Assembly: GCA_963782555.1 (NCBI GenBank)
Contig: CAWAKB010000005.1
Coordinates: 992,001-1,056,000, forward strand
Reading direction: 5' to 3'
DNA length: 64,000 bases
Source: Hyphomicrobium_A sp963782555
GTDB lineage: Bacteria > Pseudomonadota > Alphaproteobacteria > Rhizobiales > Hyphomicrobiaceae
The position numbers were made by a program, and so were the translations under genes. Numbering within the stretch: position 1 is the first letter of the stretch; each line of letters opens with the position of its first letter. Below the pieces are notes generated by a model, which was not told the DNA's origin, made no database searches, and saw nothing but the letters and a program-made list of their open reading frames with translations. Below are positions 51,794 through 60,612 of the stretch, piece by piece.

Positions 51794-52765
51794 ATGCGTA
51801 GCCTCGGCGGTTTGATATTGCTGGCCGGCATAGGAGTCGGGCTGTTCGTTTATTTGCCTGCGCCCGTCAACCGCGAGACATCTCTCGAGACCTCTTGGCG
51901 ACCTGTTGCGACGTCCACCACGGCACAGAAGCAGCCACTAACTGCGCATTCTGCCGTGGAGCCGGGCGTGCGGTCCTTCTCACCGAAGATTTCGCTGGCG
52001 GCTGTTGCGCGAGACATACCGTCGGTAGTGCGCCCGGTTGCGTCCGGCGGCTGGGAGACGACGAGCGCCACAATCGACAATCAATACCATTCGCTGGAGC
52101 CGACGAACCCGGAAAGCCGCTACCAGCTCATCGTGAATCTGCAAGAGCAGCTCAAGCGGGTCGGTTGCTACTACGGCAGGATCGACGGTTCCTGGGGCCC
52201 AGGATCCAAGGACGCGATGCAGACGTTCATGACGCGCGTCAACGCGACCCTGCCTTCCGACAAGCCGGACTACCTGCTGCTGACGCTGCTCAAGTCGCAA
52301 AGCAGCAAGGTCTGCGGCGCATGTCCAGCCGATCAGGTGCAGTTGCCCGGCGGGCGCTGCCTGCCGCGCGCTACCGTTGCCTACGGCCAGAGCAGCAATC
52401 CGACAACGGGCGCGACTGGCGCCGCGGAAGTGTTGCCTTGGCAGGCTGCCAGCAACGCAACCCAGCCGGCCACCAAGCCGCTCTTTAAGCCGCTTCCGAC
52501 AAGCGCTGTCTCCACCGAGCCGCTGCCTGGCCGGATGGCCATCGGCGGTCCGCGTGCGCTGCCGCCGGTCAACTCCGTCTACGCCCCGTCTGCGACGACT
52601 GGCAACGCCCAATCGCCCCTCACGACAGCCACCGCCGCGGGACCCGGCGCATCGGCCCCGGCGGCGTCCAAGCCGTCTCGGAGCTACGCCAAGTCGCGCC
52701 ACCGCAATGATGGCCCGGGCACGCCGCACTACAATCTGATGTTGAGCCTCGGCGGCGTCTATTGA
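51794..52765 (+). CDS. exported protein with peptidoglycan-binding-like domain and Pro/Ala/Thr-rich tail
   Basis: 323 aa with AAGGAG before the ATG. A signal/anchor (LGGLILLAGIGVGLFVYLPAP) is followed by a low-complexity stretch and a PG_binding-like segment (LQEQLKRVGCYYGRIDGSWGPGSKDAMQTFMTRVN, about 115-150), then a disulfide-prone motif (KVCGACPADQVQLPGGRCLPR) and a long disordered tail ending in HRNDGPGTPHYNLMLSLGGVY. This composition is common for Rhizobiales periplasmic proteins of unknown function. Confidence 0.75.
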   Translation: MRSLGGLILLAGIGVGLFVYLPAPVNRETSLETSWRPVATSTTAQKQPLTAHSAVEPGVRSFSPKISLAAVARDIPSVVRPVASGGWETTSATIDNQYHSLEPTNPESRYQLIVNLQEQLKRVGCYYGRIDGSWGPGSKDAMQTFMTRVNATLPSDKPDYLLLTLLKSQSSKVCGACPADQVQLPGGRCLPRATVAYGQSSNPTTGATGAAEVLPWQAASNATQPATKPLFKPLPTSAVSTEPLPGRMAIGGPRALPPVNSVYAPSATTGNAQSPLTTATAAGPGASAPAASKPSRSYAKSRHRNDGPGTPHYNLMLSLGGVY

Positions 52766-52831
52766 CGCAGGCTCGCACTTTAGAGTTGCTGCTGCAGCGC
52801 ATCTCGGGCGCTCCCGATCTAACGTCGCCGT

Positions 52832-53167
52832 TCAGTCATCGCGCGCCGTCTCCTCCAACAGCCAAGTGAGATAAAGCTCGGCCCCTCCCTCCACCGGGAT
52901 CACAACGAGTGCCGGATTGGTATAGGGATGCTCCGCCGCAACGGCGGCGAAGACGGCGTCGACCAGGCTCGCGCGCGTCTTGATGATCATCACCGCCTCG
53001 CTGTCGCGCGCGATTTTGCCCTCCCAGCGATAGATCGAGGTCATGCCCGGCAGAATGTTCACGCAGGCGGCGAGCTTCTGCTCGACAAGGCGGCTCCCGA
53101 TCGTTTCAGCAACCGGAATGGAAGGAAAGGTCGAGTAGACCAGAACGGGCTTGTCGTTTTCCTGCAC
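52832..53167 (-). CDS. cutA: divalent-cation tolerance protein CutA
   Basis: About 111 aa from GTG 53167 with AGG upstream, which fits the usual length; an ATG at 53212 would overlap nadK. Conserved motifs are VLVYSTFPSIPVAETIGSRLVEQKLAACVNILPGMTSIYRWEGKI, EAVMIIKTR and HPYTNPALVVIPV. CutA is a small trimeric protein with a ferredoxin-like fold; its link to metal tolerance is partly by tradition. Divergent from nadK. Confidence 0.93.
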   Translation of the reverse strand: MQENDKPVLVYSTFPSIPVAETIGSRLVEQKLAACVNILPGMTSIYRWEGKIARDSEAVMIIKTRASLVDAVFAAVAAEHPYTNPALVVIPVEGGAELYLTWLLEETARDD

Positions 53168-53210
53168 TTGAGCGAGCCTCCACGCTTTCGCGCCTGCCTC
53201 CAAGGCCACC

Positions 53211-53993
53211 ATGCCAAAGCCGAAACGAAAATTCGACAAGATTGCCTTCGTGGCGAGCGACATGCCCGAGGCCATCGCGGCCCGCGATCGCCTCGTTGCA
53301 CGCTATGGCGAGGTCGATCCCGCCGAGGCGGACGCCATCGTGGCGCTCGGCGGCGACGGGCACATGCTGCAGACCCTGCACCGCTTCATCAACGACGCCA
53401 TCCCTATCTACGGCATGAACCGCGGCTCGGTCGGCTTTCTGATGAACGACTACAAGGAGGAGGACCTCCCGGGCCGGCTGGCGGCAGCCGAGGTCAGCCG
53501 CATCAATCCGCTCGCCATGCTGGCTTACGACCGCGACGGCAAGGCCCACAAGGCGCTCGCCATCAACGAGGTTTCGCTGTTCCGCGAGCGTCACCAAGCC
53601 GCAAAGCTGAAGATCCTGGTCGACGGCAAGACGCGCATGGAGGAGCTCGTCTGCGACGGCATCCTCGTGGCGACGCCCGCTGGCTCGACTGCCTACAATC
53701 TCTCCGCGCACGGGCCGATCCTTCCCATCAACGCGCCGCTATTGACGTTGACGCCGATCAGTCCGTTCCGCCCCCGGCGCTGGCGCGGCGCGCTGCTGCC
53801 CAACAAGGTGCACATCTCCATTCACGTGCTGGAGCCCGAGAAGCGGCCCGTGAGCGCCGTGGCCGACCACTTCGAGACGCGCGGCGTTACCCGCGTCGAG
53901 GTGGAGAAGGCGCGCAACATCGAGCTTCACATGATGTTCGATGCCAACCACAGCCTCGATGAGCGCGTGCTGGCCGAGCAGTTTCGCTACTGA
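53211..53993 (+). CDS. nadK: NAD kinase
   Basis: 260 aa, the usual length for alphaproteobacterial NadK. It has VALGGDGHMLQTLH (GGDG motif near residues 47-50), YGMNRGSVGFLMN, the NEVSLFR motif and DGILVATPAGSTAYNLSAHGPI. It phosphorylates NAD to NADP using ATP or polyphosphate. The 3' end overlaps the convergent gene by 7 bases. Intact. Confidence 0.96.
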   Translation: MPKPKRKFDKIAFVASDMPEAIAARDRLVARYGEVDPAEADAIVALGGDGHMLQTLHRFINDAIPIYGMNRGSVGFLMNDYKEEDLPGRLAAAEVSRINPLAMLAYDRDGKAHKALAINEVSLFRERHQAAKLKILVDGKTRMEELVCDGILVATPAGSTAYNLSAHGPILPINAPLLTLTPISPFRPRRWRGALLPNKVHISIHVLEPEKRPVSAVADHFETRGVTRVEVEKARNIELHMMFDANHSLDERVLAEQFRY

Positions 53994-54802
53994 AGCGGAG
54001 TGGAGCGGACGGAGGCGCTGACCTCGGTCCGCCACGCTACCGCATTGGGCCTGAGCGCAGCCCAGGCGGCTCCGCGCTGCAGCAAATCGGCAATCGTCGG
54101 CTCAGAGGCGGGTGGCGCGGGGCCCGAAACCCCGCTTGCATCGTCGAGCGGCTGCGTGAGCTGCGCGTAGAGCTGCCCCAGCGTCAATGACGCGGTGCGC
54201 GTTCCGAGAAGATCCTTCGCATGTGCGGCAAGCTCGGGCACGTACTTTGCGGCAGCGTCCGCAGCATGAGAGCGGGCGCACGCAATCAGGCGCGCCGCGG
54301 CCTCCGGCCCGAACAGATGCGCGATGTAAAGCTCACCTGCGGTCGGTGCGCGCCGCAGACTTAAGCGCAGTGCGTGCGCGTTGGCGCGGGCGAACGCGCG
54401 CGCGGCGCGGGCTGCCAATGCGCCGTCGTTGCGAGCGTCCAGAATCTCAAGGCGCTCGGACTGGCGGGGCACATAGAAGCGGCCGCCGCTGGTGCGGAAA
54501 ATGCTTTGCGCGTAGTCGTGTGCATCCCGCGGCAAATCCTCCTTCAGCGCGCGCAGCCACATGCCTTCGCTGAAACGGTAGGGTCCTTCGAGCGGCTGGG
54601 CAGCGAGCGCGGCAATTGAAGCAGGAGGATTGAGCGCAGCTGGAGCGGGCACCCGCGGCGGCTCGTTGGCGGCCGTGGAGGCGGCAAGCGAAAGGGCGAG
54701 CGCGAGTTGCGCTGGAACGTCAAGTAGAGAGCTCAATGCTGCACCCCGCAGCGACGAGACGCGAGGACGCGGTCCGGGCTCCGCAAAACGGATGCCCGCC
54801 AT
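53987..54802 (-). CDS. exported lytic-transglycosylase-like protein
   Basis: About 271 aa from ATG 54802 (start uncertain). Disordered Ala/Pro N-terminus, then PYRFSEGMWLRALKEDL and a helical part AFARANAHALRLSLRRAPTAGELYIAHLFGPEAAARLIACA, the GELYIAHLFG pattern seen in a group of Rhizobiales transglycosylase-like proteins, and LLGTRTASLTLGQLYAQLTQPLD. The catalytic Glu assignment is not certain. Stop codon lies inside the convergent nadK end. Confidence 0.65.
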   Translation of the reverse strand: MAGIRFAEPGPRPRVSSLRGAALSSLLDVPAQLALALSLAASTAANEPPRVPAPAALNPPASIAALAAQPLEGPYRFSEGMWLRALKEDLPRDAHDYAQSIFRTSGGRFYVPRQSERLEILDARNDGALAARAARAFARANAHALRLSLRRAPTAGELYIAHLFGPEAAARLIACARSHAADAAAKYVPELAAHAKDLLGTRTASLTLGQLYAQLTQPLDDASGVSGPAPPASEPTIADLLQRGAAWAALRPNAVAWRTEVSASVRSTPLQ

Positions 54803-54868
54803 CAGGCTAGTTGCAAATGGTGAACGCCTCGTTAACCGGCGCCGCGATCCGGGACCGGCCACGCTCGC

Positions 54869-55444
54869 TCACCCGCGCCAGCGCGTGACGATGTCGGAGA
54901 GAGCCGGACGCTCGCGCTCCTCGGCCCGCTCCGTCGCGGTGCCGATGTAGATGAAGCCGGCGATGCGCTCGTTGTCGCCAAGGCCTAGCGCCGCGCGCAC
55001 ATGCGCATTGTAGGCGATCCACTCTGTGATCCACGAGGTGCCGTAGCCAAGAGCATTGGCGGCAAGGCACAGGTTGAGGCAGGCCGCACCCGCAGACAGA
55101 ACCTGCTCCCATTCCGGCGCGCCCGGATGTGCGACCGGGTGGGAGACAACGGCAATGACAACGGGCGCGCGCAATATGCGCTTGCGCTCCATATCGAGCC
55201 GCACGTCCGAGGGCGGCTCCTTCTCGGCCGCTATGCAGGCCTCGGCGATGACCTCACCCAGTCGGGCCCGCGCCTCGCCTTCCAATACGATGAAGCGCCA
55301 CGGCGCCAGCTTCTTGTGGTCGGGAACGCGCGCGGCAATCGTCAGTATCGTATCGAGCTCGTCGGCACCGGGCCCCGGCGGGCCTAGCAGAGCCGGCTTC
55401 ACCGAGCGGCGCGTGGAAAGCAGGGAGAGAACGGGATTGTCCAT
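54869..55444 (-). CDS. nitroreductase family protein
   Basis: 191 aa from ATG 55444. The FMN-binding signatures STRRSVKPALLGPPGPG, RVPDHKKLAPWRFIVLEG and AACLNLCLAANALGYGTSWIT are clear, and IAGFIYIGTATERAEERERP follows. These are flavin-dependent NAD(P)H reductases (YdjA/RutE-like subgroup). Monocistronic; upstream of it lies the divergent VWA gene. Confidence 0.9.
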   Translation of the reverse strand: MDNPVLSLLSTRRSVKPALLGPPGPGADELDTILTIAARVPDHKKLAPWRFIVLEGEARARLGEVIAEACIAAEKEPPSDVRLDMERKRILRAPVVIAVVSHPVAHPGAPEWEQVLSAGAACLNLCLAANALGYGTSWITEWIAYNAHVRAALGLGDNERIAGFIYIGTATERAEERERPALSDIVTRWRG

Positions 55445-55634
55445 GGGGGAAACACGTACCGGGAGGAACGGGGCCTTGCCAATCCAATTTCGTCGCAGGG
55501 GCTGCACCTTCCCATCGCATCATGTGTGCTAAGCTGCAGTCATGGCACCGGATGGGCTATTGTCATGCGAAATCTCCCTGCGGGGAGACGCGCCCGCCTC
55601 GCGATAAGAGGACAGCTGATTGCATGGGAGCCGC

Positions 55635-57602
55635 ATGTCCCACCGCCTGATCGCATTCGCATCGAGCCTCGCCTTGCTCGTGCTCCTCGGGGGCACGTGG
55701 GCCACACGCGCGGCCGACGACTCACCCACCGTAATGTTCGTGCTCGACGGCTCGGGATCCATGTGGGGCAAGCTCGGCAGCGACCCGCGCTCCAAGTTCG
55801 AGTTCTCTCGCGACGCGCTGCGCGAGACGCTCTCGCACATTCGACCCGACGTGCGCGTCGGGCTTGCCTCATTCGGACACCGCCGCAGAGGCTATTGCGC
55901 CGACGCCGAGGTCATCGTGCCGCCGCAGGCCGACGGTGCCCAGCAGATCATGACGCCGCTTGCAAAACTGAGTGCAACAGGCAAGGGCCCGCTGGTGCAG
56001 GGCCTGCGCGAGGCCGCCGCAGCCATCGGCGAGGCCGCGCCCGCGAGCATCATTCTGATCCACGACGACATCGACAATTGCGGCCAGGACGTGTGCGCCG
56101 CCGCCGCCGAGATCGCCCGGGCCAATCCGAACCTCACGGTGCATACGATCGGCCTCGGCCTCGACAAGGCCAAGCAGCAGCTGATGAGCTGCCTTCCAAG
56201 GCTGACGGGCGGCAAGCTGTTCGACGTGCAGGACGCAGCCGGCCTCTCAACCGCGCTCGACCGTGTCGTCGAGCTCGCCCATCTCGATGCCGAAAGTCCC
56301 GCTGCGCCGGCCAAAGCCGCGCCTGAAGTCAAGAAGCCTCCCGCCGGCGCTGCTCCCGGCCTCTACCTCTCCGCCGGCCTTGGTCCCGACAGCGCCACGC
56401 TGGAAAGCCCGGTGCGCTGGCGCGTGACCAAAGACGCACCCGACGGCGAGCTGATCAAAGAGGCCCGCGCCGCAACGCTCGTCGAAAAGCTGCCGCCGGG
56501 AACCTACGATGTGGAAGCTGGGCTTGGCCTGGCCAGTGCGCACCAGTCCGTCGACGTTAAAGCCGACGGGCCGACGCCACTACGCGTCAATCTCAACGCC
56601 GGCGTTCTCAAGCTGCTGGCGCGCCCCGCCAAGGGAGCGGCGCCGCTGCAGACCCCGACTTTCACCGTGACTGCGATGAACGGCGAGCAAGCGGCCGCCG
56701 CCCCTCTTTGGATCGGCCGCGAGGCGCAGCCGGAGATCGTGTTGCCGGCCGGGACGTATCGCGTGAGCGCCGAGAATGGGCTTGCGCACCAGGAGCAGGC
56801 TGTCACCGTCGCGCCCGCCACCGGCACGACCTTCGACGCCACGCTGGCGACGGGCCAGCTCGAGCTTTCGGCAACACGCGGCAATACCGCCGACCAGGGC
56901 GAGCCGATGACCGACGGCGTAACCTACATCATCTACGAGGACGACCCCGACGCCCCGCTGGGGCGACGCGAGGTGACCCGCTCGGCCGCGCCTACGCCCA
57001 CCTTCACCCTGCCGGCGCGAACCTACTACGTGACTGCGCGCAGCTCCGGCGCCGAAGCGCGCGAGCAGATCGCCATCGGCGCCGGCGACGTCGTGAAGCG
57101 CACGCTGCCGCTGGCGCTGGCCCACCTCAGTCTGTCGGCTACGCTCGGCAGTGCTCCGCCGCCGGAAAGCCTGCCCTTGGCCTTCAGCGTGGTGCGGCTC
57201 GACGGAGAGCCGCGCGAGGTCGTGCGCACGGCGGCGAAGGAGCCACAGCTCGATCTATCGGCCGGGCACTACCGCATCGAGGCGCGCGTGGGCGCGACCA
57301 ATGTCACGGCGGCGACCGAGGTCACGCTCGGAGCCGGACAGTCCCAGAAGATCGCGCTGAAGCTCGACGCCGGACACGTCACCCTCAAGCGCGCCGACGA
57401 GCAGGGCGCGGGGGTGGGCGACGTATTCTGGGAGATCAAGGACGAGAACCGGCATACGGTCCTGCGCACGAGCCAGCCTCAACCCACAGCACTTCTCGCT
57501 CCCGGGGACTACATCGTCATGTCCGAGACGCGCGAGCGCCCACTCCAGAGCGCGATCCAGGTAAAGGCCGGGGAAAACCGCACAATCGAGATCGGCGGCT
57601 AG
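55635..57602 (+). CDS. exported von Willebrand factor A domain protein with tandem beta repeats
   Basis: 655 aa from ATG 55635 with GGGAG upstream. Signal peptide (LIAFASSLALLVLLGGTWATRA), then a VWA domain with the MIDAS motif VLDGSGSMWG (about 35-44) and further acidic metal positions in LIHDDIDNCG; Cys pairs in the domain suggest disulfides. The remaining 400 residues are repeats of about 85-90 residues with the pattern ...LPPGTYDVEAGLG...V-V...L (carboxypeptidase-regulatory-like folds). It resembles periplasmic proteins for metal-dependent adhesion or insertion of complexes. Followed by a paralogue without VWA. Confidence 0.85.
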   Translation: MSHRLIAFASSLALLVLLGGTWATRAADDSPTVMFVLDGSGSMWGKLGSDPRSKFEFSRDALRETLSHIRPDVRVGLASFGHRRRGYCADAEVIVPPQADGAQQIMTPLAKLSATGKGPLVQGLREAAAAIGEAAPASIILIHDDIDNCGQDVCAAAAEIARANPNLTVHTIGLGLDKAKQQLMSCLPRLTGGKLFDVQDAAGLSTALDRVVELAHLDAESPAAPAKAAPEVKKPPAGAAPGLYLSAGLGPDSATLESPVRWRVTKDAPDGELIKEARAATLVEKLPPGTYDVEAGLGLASAHQSVDVKADGPTPLRVNLNAGVLKLLARPAKGAAPLQTPTFTVTAMNGEQAAAAPLWIGREAQPEIVLPAGTYRVSAENGLAHQEQAVTVAPATGTTFDATLATGQLELSATRGNTADQGEPMTDGVTYIIYEDDPDAPLGRREVTRSAAPTPTFTLPARTYYVTARSSGAEAREQIAIGAGDVVKRTLPLALAHLSLSATLGSAPPPESLPLAFSVVRLDGEPREVVRTAAKEPQLDLSAGHYRIEARVGATNVTAATEVTLGAGQSQKIALKLDAGHVTLKRADEQGAGVGDVFWEIKDENRHTVLRTSQPQPTALLAPGDYIVMSETRERPLQSAIQVKAGENRTIEIGG

Positions 57603-57708
57603 CCGTCTTGACGCACAATGCGGGCGAGCCGGCCATATTTCGACCACTCTCGTGCAGCGTCCTTCACCCGCATGTCACTGGCGAAGCAGGACTTTCGGTA
57701 GGACAGTG

Positions 57709-58740
57709 ATGTCGAGACACCTATCCTCCCCATCTTCCGGGGCATGGCGCCAGAGCCTTGCCGCGCTCCTCGTCGCGCTCCTCGCCGGCTTGACGCTTTC
57801 GCCGGCGGCCGAGGCCGAGGATGGAAGCCCGTGGGACACCGGCGTCAGCCTGCGCAGCGTCTTTCCCGCTCCCTCGTTGACCGAGGGAGCGTCCCCGGCA
57901 CCCGCCCAAGAGAGCGCGCCGTCATCCAATGTCACGGTCGTCCCGCGCACGAGCGAAGGCGCGCAAGCGGGAGCGGGCGGAACGACGCAGGTCAATCTCA
58001 TCGCGCTGCTAACGGCCGACGGCCAGCGCATCGACCAGGGGCTCGTATGGCGGATCTATGAGTCCTCGGGCGGCCCCAAGGACGCGAGCAAGCTGCTGAC
58101 GACCAAGCGCGAGCCAAGCCCCACGGTCGGGCTCAAGCCCGGCAACTACATCATCAATGCCGCCTTCGGACGGGCGGATCTGACGCGCGCCATTACGGTG
58201 GCTCCCGGGGCGCCCATGAGCGAGAAGTTCGTGCTCAACGCCGGCGGGCTCAGGGTCAAGGTGCTCGTCGACGGCGAAACACCAGCCGCCAACACCGTCA
58301 GCTACGATGTCTACACGGGCGAGCGCGATCAATTGGACAACCGCACCAAGGTGTTGAGCCACGCCAAGCCGAACATCATCGTCCGCCTCAACGCCGGCAT
58401 CTATCACATCGTATCGACCTACGGCGACGCCAATGCGCAGGTCGAGGCCGATGTCACCGTCGAGGCGGGCAAGCTGACCGAGGCCACCGTCTCCCATTCC
58501 GCCGCCCGCGTGACATTCAAGCTCGTCACCCGCCTCGGCGGCGATGCCCTGCCCGATACGCAATGGACCATACAGACGCCTCAGGGCAAGGTGGTCAAGC
58601 ACAGCGTGGGCGCCCTGCCGACGCATATTCTCGCACCTGGGACCTACACGATCATTGCGAAGACGGGCACGCGCGCCTTCAAGCGGGACTTCACGCTGTC
58701 AGGCGGCGAGACAGCGCAGGTCGAAGTCTTGATGCGCTGA
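57709..58740 (+). CDS. exported repeat protein, paralogue of the VWA protein C-terminus
   Basis: 343 aa from ATG 57709 (AGGAC upstream). Signal peptide (LAALLVALLAGLTLSPAAEA), then beta repeats (LKPGNYIINAAFGRADLTRAI, LNAGIYHIVSTYGDANAQVE, LAPGTYTIIAKTGTRAFKRDF). The last repeat matches the last one of the upstream VWA protein (LLAPGDYIVMSETR). So the two genes share the repeat module and this copy lacks the VWA domain. They are 106 bases apart on the same strand, probably co-transcribed. Confidence 0.82.
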   Translation: MSRHLSSPSSGAWRQSLAALLVALLAGLTLSPAAEAEDGSPWDTGVSLRSVFPAPSLTEGASPAPAQESAPSSNVTVVPRTSEGAQAGAGGTTQVNLIALLTADGQRIDQGLVWRIYESSGGPKDASKLLTTKREPSPTVGLKPGNYIINAAFGRADLTRAITVAPGAPMSEKFVLNAGGLRVKVLVDGETPAANTVSYDVYTGERDQLDNRTKVLSHAKPNIIVRLNAGIYHIVSTYGDANAQVEADVTVEAGKLTEATVSHSAARVTFKLVTRLGGDALPDTQWTIQTPQGKVVKHSVGALPTHILAPGTYTIIAKTGTRAFKRDFTLSGGETAQVEVLMR

Positions 58741-58764
58741 GCATCAAAGCACGCTTCCACCCCA

Positions 58765-59316
58765 TCAGAAGTCGGTCAGCACCCAGTCCGTCGGGCAGCC
58801 GTTGCGCAGCATGCGGCTCTCCACCGCCTCATGATCACGGCCCTGCTTCAGCTCGTGGAAGAGCGCGCGCGCGATCTGCCAATGCTCGCAGGCCGTCGTC
58901 AGATCACCGCTCCGGTGTGCGAGGTCACCGAGGACGAGCCGGGCCCTGGCATGCGTGTCCTTGAGCTGCGCGCCAACGGCCCCGAGGATGCTCTTGCGCA
59001 AAAGATCCGCCGCGGCCGCCGTCTCCCCGGCCTCGATGCGACATTGTGCCAGCGAGAGATAAAGCCCGGGCAGCCTCCCCTTTTCGCCGGACGCCTCGGC
59101 ATCGTGCACAGCCACCACCAATGCCGCGGCGTCGAGAGCCACGGCCCGCTCGCTTCGTCGCGGCTGAGATGGCGTAGTGACGGGGGGTTGCGACACGTCG
59201 GCGCCTTTGCGCCGTCGGCGCCGACGCAGAAGGAGGAGAACAAGTCCAAGACCGACAAAAAGTGCAACCAGGAGAGCCCAGGCAAGACCGCTATGCTGCG
59301 TGAGTGTCTCCCTCAT
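58765..59316 (-). CDS. membrane-anchored TPR-like protein
   Basis: 183 aa. One membrane helix near residues 11-34 (LAWALLVALFVGLGLVLLLLRRR), a basic linker, then TPR-like helices (LDAAALVVAVHDAEASGEKG, AGETAAAADLLRKSIL, ARLVLGDLAHRSGDLTTACEHWQIARALFHEL). Located convergent to the repeat-protein genes, it may form part of the same envelope complex. No family name. Confidence 0.7.
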   Translation of the reverse strand: MRETLTQHSGLAWALLVALFVGLGLVLLLLRRRRRRKGADVSQPPVTTPSQPRRSERAVALDAAALVVAVHDAEASGEKGRLPGLYLSLAQCRIEAGETAAAADLLRKSILGAVGAQLKDTHARARLVLGDLAHRSGDLTTACEHWQIARALFHELKQGRDHEAVESRMLRNGCPTDWVLTDF

Positions 59317-59369
59317 CGCACCGTCCCAGTTGCGCGCGGGTTTCTCGAGGACCCGCGTCGTGGTTCAGA

Positions 59370-60413
59370 TCACCGAAAGGGCATCGAATACATAAGCCCG
59401 CCCTTGGTCCACTGATTGTTGAGCCCGCGCGAGAGCTTCAGATCCGACTTTGCGCCCAGCGTCCGATCGAAGATCTCGCCGTAGTTGCCCACGGTCTTTA
59501 CGACCTGATAGGCCCAGTCCCGCGGGAGGCCGAGCGCCTGGCCGAGGTTGGCCTCAAGCCCGAGGAAGCGGCGGATCTCGGGCTCGGTCGAGGTGCGTTT
59601 GGAGTCCACGTTGTCCTTGGTCAAGCCCAGCTCCTCCGCCTCCAGCAGCGCCATCAGCGTCCAGCGCACCACGGCAAACCATTGCGGGTCGTCCTGGCGC
59701 ACGGCGGGCCCGAGCGGCTCCTTGGTGATGAGCTCCGGCAGAATTATGTGATCTTCCGGCGACTTGAGCTTACTGCGCACCACGGCAAGCAAGGAGATGT
59801 CGCCGGTGAGGACCGTGCAGCTGCCGGCCGCATAGCCCTTGACCAGATCGTCCCAGTTCTCCTGCGCCACAACCTGATAGCGCATGCGCTGCGTGCCGAA
59901 GAACTCGGCCACGCCCTGCTCCCCCATCACGCCGGGAAGGGCGCAGATCGAGGCGCCGGACAACTCGAACACGCTCGCCACGGCGTTGCCGCGCCGCGTC
60001 AAGAAGCCCTGGCCGTCATAAAAAAGGACGCCGGTGAAATGCGCCCCAAACTCGGTGTCCCGGCTCAGCGTCCAGGCGGCACCGCGCGCCACCACGTCGA
60101 CGTCGCCCGACTGCAGCGCCTTGAAACGGTCATTGGCGCTCAGAGGCCAGAACTTCACCGCGTCCTTGTTGCCGAAAACGGCCGCGGCAAGTGCCGTGCA
60201 GAACTCCACGTCGAGCCCGGAGCGCTCCCCGGTCTTGCTTGTCTCCGAGAACCCCGGCTGCTCCTCGCCGATGCCGCACAGCACATGACCACGCGCGCGG
60301 ATCGTCTCAAGCGTCGTGCTGGCGGCTGAGGCCGCCCCGCAGCCCACCGTTAGGAGCACGCTTAGGCCGACGAGCGCAATCTTCAGGCAGCGGGACTGCA
60401 GGAGCATTTTCAT
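59370..60413 (-). CDS. aapJ: amino-acid ABC transporter periplasmic binding protein (AapJ-like)
   Basis: About 347 aa from ATG 60413 (MKMLLQSRCLKIALVGLSVLLTVGCGAASA), signal peptide with a possible lipobox; the frame reaches 60710 without a site. The SBP_bac_3 features GHVLCGIGEEQPGFSETSKTGERSGLDVEFCTALAAAVFG and DVVARGAAWTLSRDTEFGAHFTGVLFYDGQGFL match the AapJ group (general L-amino acids). The permease and ATPase genes aapQMP that normally follow are missing from the 3' side; another gene lies there. Divergent from metC. Confidence 0.85.
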   Translation of the reverse strand: MKMLLQSRCLKIALVGLSVLLTVGCGAASAASTTLETIRARGHVLCGIGEEQPGFSETSKTGERSGLDVEFCTALAAAVFGNKDAVKFWPLSANDRFKALQSGDVDVVARGAAWTLSRDTEFGAHFTGVLFYDGQGFLTRRGNAVASVFELSGASICALPGVMGEQGVAEFFGTQRMRYQVVAQENWDDLVKGYAAGSCTVLTGDISLLAVVRSKLKSPEDHIILPELITKEPLGPAVRQDDPQWFAVVRWTLMALLEAEELGLTKDNVDSKRTSTEPEIRRFLGLEANLGQALGLPRDWAYQVVKTVGNYGEIFDRTLGAKSDLKLSRGLNNQWTKGGLMYSMPFR

Positions 60414-60612
60414 CACTTCGGCCATCAGTGTGGGACGAGAGCTGCAAAGGTGCAAGAGAGAGACCTGCAGAGCCGATAGGAAGGTAAACTGCGGGGCACA
60501 TGGGCTGCGCCCGGCGCACCAATCCCTCGTAATGGCCGAGCGGTCAAGATCTTGACCCAGGGTCAAAGTTGCGTCACACGGGCCGCCAGCCGCGGCGACC
60601 AGGATACGCCCG

